From Bradyrhizobium sp. CCH5-F6 (GTDB lineage Bacteria > Pseudomonadota > Alphaproteobacteria > Rhizobiales > Xanthobacteraceae), in NCBI RefSeq assembly GCF_001556045.1, contig NZ_LSIC01000183.1, positions 1-64,000 on the forward strand: a DNA stretch of 64,000 nucleotides, written 5' to 3'. The notes under the pieces are model-generated. The model was not told the origin of the DNA. It made no database searches and saw only the letters and a list, made by a program, of their open reading frames with translations. The position numbers and the translations under genes are program-made. Shown piece by piece: positions 18,073-25,840 of this stretch (within the stretch, counting starts at the first letter, position 1; every line of letters starts with the position of its first letter).

Positions 18073-18774
18073 ATGGAGAGCCAGGGGGCGGAAGACGTAC
18101 CGGTGATTTATCTCCACGAGATAAAGCGCCAGTATCTGCAGGGCGAGGTGCCGCTGACCATCCTCGACGGCGCCAAGCTGGCGCTGTGGGCCGGCCAGTC
18201 GGTCGCGCTGGTGGCGCCCTCGGGCTCCGGCAAGTCGACGCTGCTGCACATCGCGGGGCTGCTGGAAGCGCCCGATTCCGGCGAGGTCTATGTCAACGGC
18301 GCGCCGACCTCGCAATTGCCCGACATCGAGCGCACCCAGCTGCGCCGCACCGATATCGGCTTCGTCTACCAGTCGCACCGGCTGCTGCCGGAATTCTCAG
18401 CGCTGGAGAACGTCATGCTGCCGCAGATGATCCGCGGCCTGAAGAAGTCCGAGACCGTCAAGCGCGCCCAGGAGATCCTCGGCTATCTCGGCCTCGGTGA
18501 TCGCATCACCCACCGCCCCGCCGAACTGTCTGGCGGCGAGCAGCAGCGCGTCGCGATCGCACGCGCCGTTGCGAACGCGCCTCGCGTGCTGTTTGCGGAC
18601 GAGCCGACCGGCAATCTCGACCCCGGCACTGCCGAGCACGTGTTCCAGGCCTTGATGCAGCTCGTCAAGGCGACGCGGGTCTCGATGCTGATCGCGACCC
18701 ACAACATGGAGCTCGCCGGCCGCATGGACCGGCGCGTCTCGCTGTCGAACGGCCAGGTGATCGAGCTCGATTAG
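18073..18774 (+). CDS. lolD: Lipoprotein-releasing ABC transporter ATP-binding protein
   Basis: 233 aa single ABC domain: Walker [11 protein letters not shown]-loop [19 protein letters not shown] (characteristic of LolD), signature LSGGEQQR, Walker [13 protein letters not shown] and H-loop ATHN. Powers lipoprotein release together with the LolC/E permease 7 bp upstream. The 22-bp dispersed motif begins 11 nt after its stop codon. Confidence 0.94.
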   Translation: MESQGAEDVPVIYLHEIKRQYLQGEVPLTILDGAKLALWAGQSVALVAPSGSGKSTLLHIAGLLEAPDSGEVYVNGAPTSQLPDIERTQLRRTDIGFVYQSHRLLPEFSALENVMLPQMIRGLKKSETVKRAQEILGYLGLGDRITHRPAELSGGEQQRVAIARAVANAPRVLFADEPTGNLDPGTAEHVFQALMQLVKATRVSMLIATHNMELAGRMDRRVSLSNGQVIELD

Positions 18775-18784
18775 CAAAACTGCA

Positions 18785-18806
18785 AAAACAACCCCATGCA
18801 CAGTAG
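18785..18806 (+). repeat. Dispersed 22-bp motif, copy 2
   Basis: Identical to the minus-strand motif at 5391-5412 (core CAACCCCATGCACAGTAG). It begins 11 nt after the lolD stop in the same orientation as the gene, as copy 1 does after the ABC permease gene. Confidence 0.7.
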
Positions 18807-18868
18807 CCAAGTGCTTGGCGGGACTGGCGAAAAGAAACGGCGACGGCGCTTTTCCGCGCCCCTAGGGC

Positions 18869-19036
18869 TCAAGGCCTGATCACCGTCATTCTGAACGGCC
18901 CGCAATTGGCCGCGGCGTGCTCGACCGCCTCGTTGGCATGCTCGAGGTCGAAGGCCGTCGTCTCATACTCGTCGAGACGCAGCACTCCCGCGCGCACCAG
19001 CGCGATCAGACGGCTGGCGGCGTCCGGCGGGTACAT
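18869..19036 (-). pseudogene. Remnant: C-terminal ~55 residues of a zinc-type alcohol dehydrogenase
   Basis: Minus-strand reading gives YPPDAASRLIALVRAGVL, then RLDEYETTAFDLEHANEAV and EHAAANCGPFRMTVIRP, ending at TGA. This is the typical C-terminus of medium-chain zinc alcohol dehydrogenases (domain-closing helix, then the final strand). An in-frame stop lies immediately upstream and the N-terminal ~290 residues are absent; the end of the ClpP-like gene takes their place. It is therefore a truncated relic, marking a deletion or insertion breakpoint rather than a functional gene. Confidence 0.7.
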
Positions 19037-19052
19037 CGATCAACAAATCTGC

Positions 19053-20381
19053 TCATTGCTCCCCTTGTGCTTGCAACGGCGCAGCCGCAGGCGTTGCGCC
19101 GAGGGACGTAGTTGCTGTCCAGGGACTCGCGGGCCATCCATTCGCCTGCCACGGAGCCGCCTGCTGAAGCATCGTCGGCCAGGGGCTGATCGGGCTGAGC
19201 GTCGACGAGGCACAGGATGATTTGAGCTGGGTCCACACCGAGGCCAGGCCTCTCAGGTCGATGTCGAAATTCGTGATGTCGGTCTTGTCGTCCGGCAGCG
19301 GGGTGGTTTCGCGGACATGCAGGGTGCGGGACGCCAGTATCGCCTTGATCATGCCGGCGTCGATGCTGCCGCGCCAGACCTCGTACTTGCCGGACCGCAA
19401 CGGAGACCCTCCAGCCTTCTGGTCCGCGTCGGCGTCGGCGGTCATCACGATCGTGCTCTTGCCGGCGGTCGTCTCCTCGGCCTCCGCAAAGAACGTAAGC
19501 GGCACGCCCTTGGTGCTTTCGCAGGACAGGCGCCACTCCATTGTGCGGAATGAGGTGCCGTTCTCCGTCTTCAGCATCGCGACCTTGCGGATGAATGGCC
19601 GGGCCTCCTTCCCCAGCGTCCACGTCGTCTCGGCGAGCGGTCGCGTGTCGATGCCGAAACGATAGAGCTCGGATCGCTTGAGCACGTGCAGGTTCTCGAA
19701 CTTCACGGTCCGGATCAGAGCATCGAGTTCGCGGCTGATGCCCATCGCTGCGATGAACGCGGCGCGATCGCGATCAGCCGCCAGCATCCGGCGCTGCCTG
19801 TATTCCGCGACCGCCTCCGGTGGTGGATTCCCACGGAAGGCGAGGACCAGCCGGGAGCTATGGACCGCCAGCACCGCGTCGGGGGCGACCTCGCGCGACG
19901 TCGCTCCGAGAAACAGGTAACCGCAAGCCGAGTTGCACATCGCGCGGTAAGTGGTCAGCTCGGCCTCGACCTCGCCACCTGCGTTCTTGATCTTCAGGCA
20001 GGCGGCATCCGCCTGCGTCCCTCCGGCGCACGCGCTCGCGATCGTCCGGCCAACCCTGGCGATCGCCTTGCGGCCGCGCAGCAACCGCCCGATCAGGTAG
20101 GATTGCTCCACGTTGCCGCCGGGCGAATGGAGGTAGATCGGGCGCTGCGTGTCCTTGACGCCGGCGAGGAAGCGGCGAACGCGCGGGGCGGAGTCCCGAT
20201 CGATCTCGCCCTCGATGGCGATCCAGCGGTCGCAGCCCGGCCCGCAGGCGTCGGGTGCGCCCTTGGCAAGATAGATCGTCAGCCTGGAGGCAAATCCGGC
20301 TTTTTCGGCCGGCGTGCCCTGGGCATGCAACGTGCCGGACATCGACAGCGAGGCAACAAGAATCAGAATACGGGCAAGCAT
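19053..20381 (-). CDS. Exported ClpP/crotonase-fold protein, possible serine peptidase
   Basis: 442 aa with a signal peptide (ILILVASLSMSGTLHA). Residues ~50-180 resemble the ClpP-like fold of predicted periplasmic proteins (COG3904-like): IEGEI, IYLHSPGGN at 82-90, a nucleophile-elbow-like CNSACGYLFLGA with Ser151, and AVHSSR with His174. These match the Ser/His positions of ClpP-type peptidases, but activity is unproven. The C-terminal ~200 residues are unique; the last 40 are Pro/Ala/Trp-rich, and the gene ends abutting the alcohol-dehydrogenase remnant, so the tail may have been altered. Divergent from the histidine kinase gene, with 245 bp between them. Confidence 0.7.
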   Translation of the reverse strand: MLARILILVASLSMSGTLHAQGTPAEKAGFASRLTIYLAKGAPDACGPGCDRWIAIEGEIDRDSAPRVRRFLAGVKDTQRPIYLHSPGGNVEQSYLIGRLLRGRKAIARVGRTIASACAGGTQADAACLKIKNAGGEVEAELTTYRAMCNSACGYLFLGATSREVAPDAVLAVHSSRLVLAFRGNPPPEAVAEYRQRRMLAADRDRAAFIAAMGISRELDALIRTVKFENLHVLKRSELYRFGIDTRPLAETTWTLGKEARPFIRKVAMLKTENGTSFRTMEWRLSCESTKGVPLTFFAEAEETTAGKSTIVMTADADADQKAGGSPLRSGKYEVWRGSIDAGMIKAILASRTLHVRETTPLPDDKTDITNFDIDLRGLASVWTQLKSSCASSTLSPISPWPTMLQQAAPWQANGWPASPWTATTSLGATPAAAPLQAQGEQ

Positions 20382-20626
20382 GAAGCGAGGAGGCCGCGCA
20401 CGGTGAGACCAGGTGCGAGGCTACACGACAACGAGCGATGCCTCAATCTTTGGTAGCGCGTCCGAGCACGGCCTGTCGTAGCGCCTGCATCCGCTGATGC
20501 CGTTGGCAAGAGGTGGCGGAAGCATGTTTTAGCCAGTCCTCGCGGCCGGGAACCTATATGCCGCCCTGGGGTTACCGGTTCATCAGTGCGTTTGGTGGAG
20601 AGAGGGAATTGTCCGGGGGGAGACCG

Positions 20627-23600
20627 ATGACGACGGCGAGCGGGGCGCCCTCGGTCGACCGTAACGCCGTCTTGGCCACCCTCGGCGACTACATTCGGGA
20701 GATCGGCAATCCGGACGATCTCGCCTATGCGGCGGCGGAGCTGCTTGGCCGCAGCCTGAACGTCAGCCGGGCAGGGTACGGCACGGTCGATCCGGCGGCG
20801 GAGACCATCACCATCGCCCGCGACTGGAACGCGCCAGGCATCTCGAGCCTGGCAGGGGTGCTGCGATTCCGCGACTACGGCAGCTACATCGAGGACCTGA
20901 AGCGAGGCGAGACGGTCGTCTGTGCCGATGCGGAAAAGGACCCTCGCGTCGGCGACCGCGCTCAGGCGCTCGAGGCCATCTCTGCGCGCGCGCTGGTCAA
21001 CATGCCGATTTCCGAGCCGGACGGCGTCGTGGCCCTGTTGTACCTCAACAACGCCAAGCCCCGAGAATGGAGCGCCGAAGAGCTCGAGCTCATTCGGGAC
21101 GTGGCCGAGCGCACGCGCACGGCGGTCGAACGTCGCCGCGCCGAGATGGCGGTGCGGGAGAACGAAGCCCGTCTGCTGTTCCTGGACACGCTCAACAGGG
21201 AGACCGCCAGGACCCGCGATGCGGACGGCATCATGGCCGTCACAACAAGGATGCTTGGTGAGCATCTGGGCGCTTCCAACTGCGCTTATGCCGACATGGA
21301 CGCCGACCAGGACGGTTTCACCGTACGCGGCGATTGGGCGGCAGCCGGTGCGATGCACATTCTCGGCCACTACAGCCTGGCCGACTTCGGCAAGAAGGCG
21401 GTGCGAGAACTGAGCGCCGGCAGACCCCTCATCATCAACGACAATCTGAAGGAGATCGCGCCCGAGGAAGCCGCCGCGTTCCAGAAGATCGGGATAGGCT
21501 CGACCCTCTGCATGCCCCTGGTCAAAGAGGGGCAACTCACGGCCTTGATGGCGATCCACCATCAGGGCCCGCATCGGTGGACGCCGCGCGAACTCGCTTT
21601 GCTCGCAGAGGTCACAGAACGATCCTGGGCCCATATCGAGCGCGTTCGATCGGACCAGGCCGCATGGGAGGCTGCCGAACGGCTGGTCCTCGCGAACAAG
21701 GCGGCCGGCATCGGCACTTGGGACTACGATCCCGTCAACGACGTTCTCCGATGGGACAACCGCTGCAAGGAGGTGTTCGGCTTATCGCCGGACGCCGAGG
21801 TCAGCTATGAAGGGGCCTTCCTGAAGGGAATTCATCCCGATGACAGGCAGCGTGCCCACGAGGCGGTATCGGCATCCCTGTCGCCCCATTCTCCGACGAA
21901 CTACAACATCGAATATCGAACCGTCGGAATAGAGGATGGTATCGAGCGCTGGATCGCCGCGACCGGTCAGGCCATCTTCTCCAATGGCCAGGCCGTTCGA
22001 TTCATCGGGACGGTGCTGGATATCTCCGCACAAAAGAAGACCGAGCGTCATCTCAGAATACTGAACGATACCGGGGCATCGGTCGCGCGCGAGCGCGACC
22101 TCGAGAAGATCGTCCAGATCGTGACGGACGCCGGCGTCGAGCTCGCGGGGGCCCAGTTCGGCGCGTTCTTCTACAACGTCCTCTCGCCGGATGGTGACAG
22201 CTATATGCTCTACTCGCTGTCCGGTGCGCCTCGGTCGGCCTTTGAAAACTTCCCGATGCCCCGCAGCACCGCCTTGTTCGAGCCGACGTTCAAGGGCACG
22301 GGCGTGGTGAGGTCCGACGACATTCTCGCGGACCCGCGCTATGGCAAGAACGCGCCGCGGAAAGGCATGCCCGAGGGCCATCTTCCGGTCCGATCCTATC
22401 TGGCGGTCCCCGTGATCTCGCGAACGGGCGAGGTTCTCGGCGGTCTCTTCTTCGGTCATGCCGAGACAGCCAAATTCCAGGCGGAGCATGAGGGCGCACT
22501 GCTCGGCATTGCCGGCCATGCTGCGACGGCGATCGACAACGCGCGGCTTCTCACCCGGCTCGAGGCGCTCAATGCCGAGCTGGAGCAACGTGTCGCCGAC
22601 GAGATTGCCGAGCGCATGAAAGCCGAGGAGCAATTGCGGCAATCCCAGAAGATGGAGGCCGTCGGGCAATTGACCGGAGGGATCGCGCACGATTTCAACA
22701 ATATGCTGGCCGTGATTCTCGGCAGCCTGAATCTGGCCAAACGGCGGATCGGCAAGGGAGAGGTCAACATCGACCGCTTCATCGAGGGCGCCATCGACGG
22801 CGCAAACCGCGCCGCCACTTTGACGCAAAGGCTGCTCGCGTTCTCGCGCCAACAGCCCCTCGCGCCCGAAATCGTCGACATCAACAAGATGGTCGGCGGG
22901 ATGAGCGAACTGCTCGAGCGATCGCTCGGTGAGCTCATTCGCCTCGAGACGGTCCTGGCGGCCGGCCTCTGGCGCGTCAAGGCGGACCCCGCCCAACTGG
23001 AGAGCGCTGTCATCAACCTCGCAGTCAATGCGCGCGATGCCATGCCAAAAGGCGGCAGGCTGACGATAGAAACCAGCAACGCCTCGATCGATCCGAAATA
23101 TGCACGCGAGTACGCCCTGTCGCCCGGGCAGTATGTTCTCATTGCCGTGACGGACAACGGCACGGGAATCCCTGCCGATGTTCTCGGAAAGGTCTTCGAC
23201 CCGTTTTTCACGACCAAGATCGTGGGGAAGGGCACCGGCCTCGGTCTCAGTCAGGTCTACGGCTTCGTGCGGCAGTCGGGCGGCCACGTCAAAATCTATT
23301 CGGAGGTCGACGTCGGCACGACCGTGAAGATCTATCTGCCGCGCTTCGCGGGCGAGGAGGCCGTCCAGGCCGCGCCGCAAGGAGCCACGCATCCCGGTGC
23401 AATCCATCAGCACGAGACCATTCTCGTCGTGGAGGACGATGAGCGCGTCCGCAGCATCTCATCCGAGAGCCTGCGCGAGCTCGGCTATACCGTGATCGAA
23501 GCCGCGAGCGCCAAGGACGCGATCCGGACGATCGACAACGGCTTCGTTCCCGATCTGCTGTTCACCGACGTCGTCATGCCCGACATGACCGGCGCTGAAC

Positions 23601-23776
23601 TTGCTGCCGAGCTGTCGAAACGACACCCGGATCTGAAGGTGCTGTTCACCACCGGCTACACGCGAAACGCAATCGTTCACAACGGCATGCTCGATGCCGG
23701 CAAGCACCTGCTTTCCAAGCCCTTTGCGATCGAGGATCTGGCCGCCAAGGTCCGCAATCTGCTCGATGAGAGTTGA
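20627..23776 (+). CDS. Soluble hybrid sensor histidine kinase (GAF-GAF-PAS-GAF-HisKA-HATPase-REC)
   Basis: 1049 aa, no membrane segment, so cytoplasmic. Order: two GAF domains (about 15-170 and 185-345), a PAS domain (about 355-465), a third GAF (about 480-640), a short coiled coil, HisKA with phospho-acceptor His688 in [14 protein letters not shown], HATPase_c with N box ([12 protein letters not shown]) and G boxes ([20 protein letters not shown]), and a C-terminal receiver with Asp981 in [13 protein letters not shown] and Lys in LSKPF. The receiver may pass phosphate on to a separate output protein; none is encoded nearby. The ligand of the GAF domains is unknown. The ATG at 20627 follows GGGGGAG. 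Confidence 0.9.
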   Translation: MTTASGAPSVDRNAVLATLGDYIREIGNPDDLAYAAAELLGRSLNVSRAGYGTVDPAAETITIARDWNAPGISSLAGVLRFRDYGSYIEDLKRGETVVCADAEKDPRVGDRAQALEAISARALVNMPISEPDGVVALLYLNNAKPREWSAEELELIRDVAERTRTAVERRRAEMAVRENEARLLFLDTLNRETARTRDADGIMAVTTRMLGEHLGASNCAYADMDADQDGFTVRGDWAAAGAMHILGHYSLADFGKKAVRELSAGRPLIINDNLKEIAPEEAAAFQKIGIGSTLCMPLVKEGQLTALMAIHHQGPHRWTPRELALLAEVTERSWAHIERVRSDQAAWEAAERLVLANKAAGIGTWDYDPVNDVLRWDNRCKEVFGLSPDAEVSYEGAFLKGIHPDDRQRAHEAVSASLSPHSPTNYNIEYRTVGIEDGIERWIAATGQAIFSNGQAVRFIGTVLDISAQKKTERHLRILNDTGASVARERDLEKIVQIVTDAGVELAGAQFGAFFYNVLSPDGDSYMLYSLSGAPRSAFENFPMPRSTALFEPTFKGTGVVRSDDILADPRYGKNAPRKGMPEGHLPVRSYLAVPVISRTGEVLGGLFFGHAETAKFQAEHEGALLGIAGHAATAIDNARLLTRLEALNAELEQRVADEIAERMKAEEQLRQSQKMEAVGQLTGGIAHDFNNMLAVILGSLNLAKRRIGKGEVNIDRFIEGAIDGANRAATLTQRLLAFSRQQPLAPEIVDINKMVGGMSELLERSLGELIRLETVLAAGLWRVKADPAQLESAVINLAVNARDAMPKGGRLTIETSNASIDPKYAREYALSPGQYVLIAVTDNGTGIPADVLGKVFDPFFTTKIVGKGTGLGLSQVYGFVRQSGGHVKIYSEVDVGTTVKIYLPRFAGEEAVQAAPQGATHPGAIHQHETILVVEDDERVRSISSESLRELGYTVIEAASAKDAIRTIDNGFVPDLLFTDVVMPDMTGAELAAELSKRHPDLKVLFTTGYTRNAIVHNGMLDAGKHLLSKPFAIEDLAAKVRNLLDES

Positions 23777-23828
23777 GCACTTCGTCGTTTTGGGGGCTGG
23801 CTCGAGCTGGATGTCGGCTCGGCTGAGC

Positions 23829-24077
23829 TTATCGGTTGCGCTTCGCCCCGCGGGCGGATTTCTCCCGTACGAAGTACGGGTTCACGACGCAACTCGCAGA
23901 GCGCCCGACGGCGAGATATCGGCACTGTTCGAGCGAGCCGTAGCGGCAGTCGAAATAGCCGACGGGGCCGTAGATCTGCATGCAGACCGGATAGTCCGGA
24001 TCATAGGTCTGCGCGTCAGCGCGTCCGCCGTTTGAGAGTGCGGCGATCGCGATCAGCGCGAGGCTGGCGCCGCGCAT
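23829..24077 (-). CDS. DUF3551 family small exported protein
   Basis: 82 aa. Signal peptide (ASLALIAIAALSNGGRADA) followed by the Cys-containing DUF3551 pattern YPVCMQIYG..GYFDCRYGSLEQCRYLAVGRSASCVVNPYF. Four cysteines probably form disulfides in the periplasm or outside the cell. Family function unknown; it is abundant and often multi-copy in Bradyrhizobium. It begins 1 bp after the stop of a second DUF3551 gene. Confidence 0.8.
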   Translation of the reverse strand: MRGASLALIAIAALSNGGRADAQTYDPDYPVCMQIYGPVGYFDCRYGSLEQCRYLAVGRSASCVVNPYFVREKSARGAKRNR

Positions 24078-24078
24078 T

Positions 24079-24387
24079 TCAGCGCGGCAGGAAGTAGCCC
24101 GGCGTCAACGCGCGCGGACGATTCTGATACGCGTATGGATCGTCGCTCCGTCCAGCGAAATACGGATTGGCGATGCAGGTCAGCGGGCGGCCGGACGCGC
24201 TCGCCTGACACTGCGCGTAAGTATCGAATCTGCAGTTGCTCAGTCCTGGCCATTCATCACCGGTCAGGCAGAAGGGATGATTCTTGCCGAATGCGCGCGC
24301 CGGCGTGCTGGCACTCGATGCGAGTACGAATGTGACGAAAGCGAGCGAAAATGTGGCGACAATGGGAAGAGTAACTCGGCCGCGCAT
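24079..24387 (-). CDS. DUF3551 family small exported protein
   Basis: 102 aa from the ATG at 24387, which begins the signal peptide (VTLPIVATFSLAFVTFVLASSASTPARA); the frame continues 25 codons further 5' without one. The mature part has HPFCLTGDEWPGLSNCRFDTYAQCQASASGRPLTCIANPYF, the same Cys spacing and CxxNPYF ending as the gene directly downstream, so the two are a tandem pair in one transcript. Role unknown. Confidence 0.8.
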   Translation of the reverse strand: MRGRVTLPIVATFSLAFVTFVLASSASTPARAFGKNHPFCLTGDEWPGLSNCRFDTYAQCQASASGRPLTCIANPYFAGRSDDPYAYQNRPRALTPGYFLPR

Positions 24388-24550
24388 CTCGATTCTCCAA
24401 TCACGCGAATGTGCATGCGACGCTCGTACGCGCGCACGCGGCTTGTGTCCTGTAGTCGACATTGGAAGTCATGAAAACACTTGTTTCAAAGGGTTTCCAG
24501 CGCGCGCTGCTAAACGTTCGTTAATGAAGCGCGGCCCTTTGACTATGACT

Positions 24551-24601
24551 GTTGCGTCGCGGCTACAGCAATTCCGTCGATCGCTGTTATCACGACGCAA
24601 C
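24551..24601 (+). promoter_or_regulatory. Long inverted repeat in the porin gene leader
   Basis: GTTGCGTCG (24551-24559) and CGACGCAAC (24593-24601) are exact complements separated by 33 nt, directly followed by a second small GC-rich hairpin (GGCCC/GGGCC). It lies about 40 nt before the porin start and would fold in its 5' UTR; mRNA stability or translation control is a guess. Confidence 0.4.
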
Positions 24602-24640
24602 GGCCCGGGGGCCTACTGAAGAAACTGGAACGGGAATAGA

Positions 24641-25366
24641 ATGAAGAAGAATGTTTTGCTCGCCGCTGTCAGCCTCGTCGCGCTCAGCGCGGCTGCGCCG
24701 GCGCTGGCTGCTGACCTCGCGGCGCGGCCCTACACCAAAGCTCCGCCTGCGGCGATCGCCGCCGTCTACGACTGGAGCGGCTTTTACATCGGCGTCAACG
24801 GCGGTGGCGGTTCGGCTCGCAGCACCTGGGACGTCGTCGGCGGCGGCCGCGAAGGCTCGCATGACGCAACCGGCGGCACCGTCGGCGGTCAGATCGGCTA
24901 TCGCTTTCAGTCCGGCCAGTTCGTGTTCGGCCTCGAAGGTCAGGGCAACTGGGCTGACTTCTCGGGCGACAATGTCAGCGCGCTGTTTGCGACTCGCAAC
25001 CGCTCGCGCATCGACTCGTTCGGTCTGATCACCGGTCAGGTCGGCTACGCCTGGAACAACGTGCTGCTCTACGTCAAGGGCGGTGCGGCTGTCGTCGGCG
25101 CCAAGTACGACGTCTACAGCACGGCTTCCGGTGCGCTGCTGGCCTCGAACGACCAGACGCGTTGGGGTGGCACGGTCGGTGCCGGCCTCGAGTTCGGCTT
25201 TGCGCCGAACTGGTCGGTTGGCGTCGAGTACAACCACATCTTCCTGCAGGACAAGGACGTGTCGTTCGCGCTCATCCCGGCGACCGATCGCGTCCGTCAG
25301 GACGTCGACATGGGCCTCGTCCGCCTGAACTACAAGTTCGGCGGCCCGATGCTGACCCGCTACTGA
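24641..25366 (+). CDS. Omp25/Omp31-type outer-membrane beta-barrel protein
   Basis: 241 aa. Signal peptide MKKNVLLAAVSLVALSAAAPALA; mature N-terminus ADLAARPYTKAPP..AVYDWSGFYIGVNGGG is the hallmark of the small 8-stranded barrels of Rhizobiales (Omp25/Omp31/Bradyrhizobium OMPs). Alternating strands follow (GQIGYRFQSGQFVFGLEGQGNWADF, GQVGYAWNNVLLYVKGGAAVV, AGLEFGFAPNWSVGVEYNHIFL), ending VRLNYKFGGPMLTRY. Structural or immunogenic envelope protein, possibly a porin. A paralogue with the same layout is encoded at 49251-50021. It has its own strong terminator. Confidence 0.9.
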   Translation: MKKNVLLAAVSLVALSAAAPALAADLAARPYTKAPPAAIAAVYDWSGFYIGVNGGGGSARSTWDVVGGGREGSHDATGGTVGGQIGYRFQSGQFVFGLEGQGNWADFSGDNVSALFATRNRSRIDSFGLITGQVGYAWNNVLLYVKGGAAVVGAKYDVYSTASGALLASNDQTRWGGTVGAGLEFGFAPNWSVGVEYNHIFLQDKDVSFALIPATDRVRQDVDMGLVRLNYKFGGPMLTRY

Positions 25367-25398
25367 GACGAACCGCTTCTCAGGAAGCGTTCGTCGAA

Positions 25399-25427
25399 AA
25401 GCCCCGGCTTCGCGCCGGGGCTTTTTT
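25399..25427 (+). terminator. Rho-independent terminator of the porin gene
   Basis: AAGCCCCGGC-TTCGC-GCCGGGGCTT: perfect 10-bp stem, 5-nt loop, then TTTT; 33 nt after the stop codon. Confidence 0.92.
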
Positions 25428-25479
25428 ATTACGTCAAATCAACGAGTTAACCATTCCCGTTTGGAAGGCGCGGGACAGC

Positions 25480-25508
25480 TTGACTCCCGAGAACAAAGAA
25501 AGAACAAT
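25480..25508 (+). promoter_or_regulatory. Putative SOS promoter with LexA box
   Basis: GAAC-AAAGAAA-GAAC at 25491-25505 fits the alphaproteobacterial LexA operator (GTTC-N7-GTTC read on the other strand). It is flanked by TTGACT (25480-25485, -35) and AACAAT (25503-25508, -10) with a 17-bp spacer, so LexA bound here would sit on the promoter. The only gene placed to be driven directly is the 32-codon frame starting 34 nt downstream. Confidence 0.6.
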
Positions 25509-25541
25509 GTTCTGCATACGTTCCAACAAAGGGAGCAGGCC

Positions 25542-25640
25542 ATGTTCAGGGTTTTCGTGGAAGAAGCCGCCGCGCTGGCGTCCATCACGCTGTTCGTCGG
25601 GATGATCGCGATCTGGGCTCAGGTGATTCCACAGCTCTAG
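25542..25640 (+). CDS. 32-residue single-span membrane microprotein, possibly SOS-induced
   Basis: MFRVFVEEAAALASITLFV then GMIAIWAQVIPQL and TAG. A GGGAG ribosome-binding site lies 9 nt upstream of the ATG. The peptide has an acidic-tipped N-terminus (VEEAA) and one hydrophobic segment (about residues 9-27), ending in a short polar tail. It lies between the porin terminator and dnaE, directly behind a LexA-type box. Caulobacter has a small SOS-induced inner-membrane division inhibitor (SidA), and the size, topology and regulation here are similar; I cannot claim homology. A purely structural or damage-related membrane role is equally possible. Confidence 0.6.
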   Translation: MFRVFVEEAAALASITLFVGMIAIWAQVIPQL

Positions 25641-25840
25641 ACGGTGAGCTTGCCGCGGCCGTTTGGGGAAAACCGGGATGACGTGTCCGATCGGCCGCTC
25701 CGGCGTGGACTCTGGAGCAGTGACGCCCCACCATTGTGAGGCGAGTCGGCCGGGCGGTGCGGGATGCTCTCGTGGTCTCCCTGACATCCCCTGGCGCCGG
25801 CGACCGCTCCATCTCATCTGCAAGAGGCCGTCACGCGATC

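Noticed and set aside
25502..25512. GAACAATGTTC palindrome next to the LexA box, considered as a second operator
   Set aside because: Spacing of 3 does not match known LexA operators; it arises from the second half-site overlapping the -10 region.
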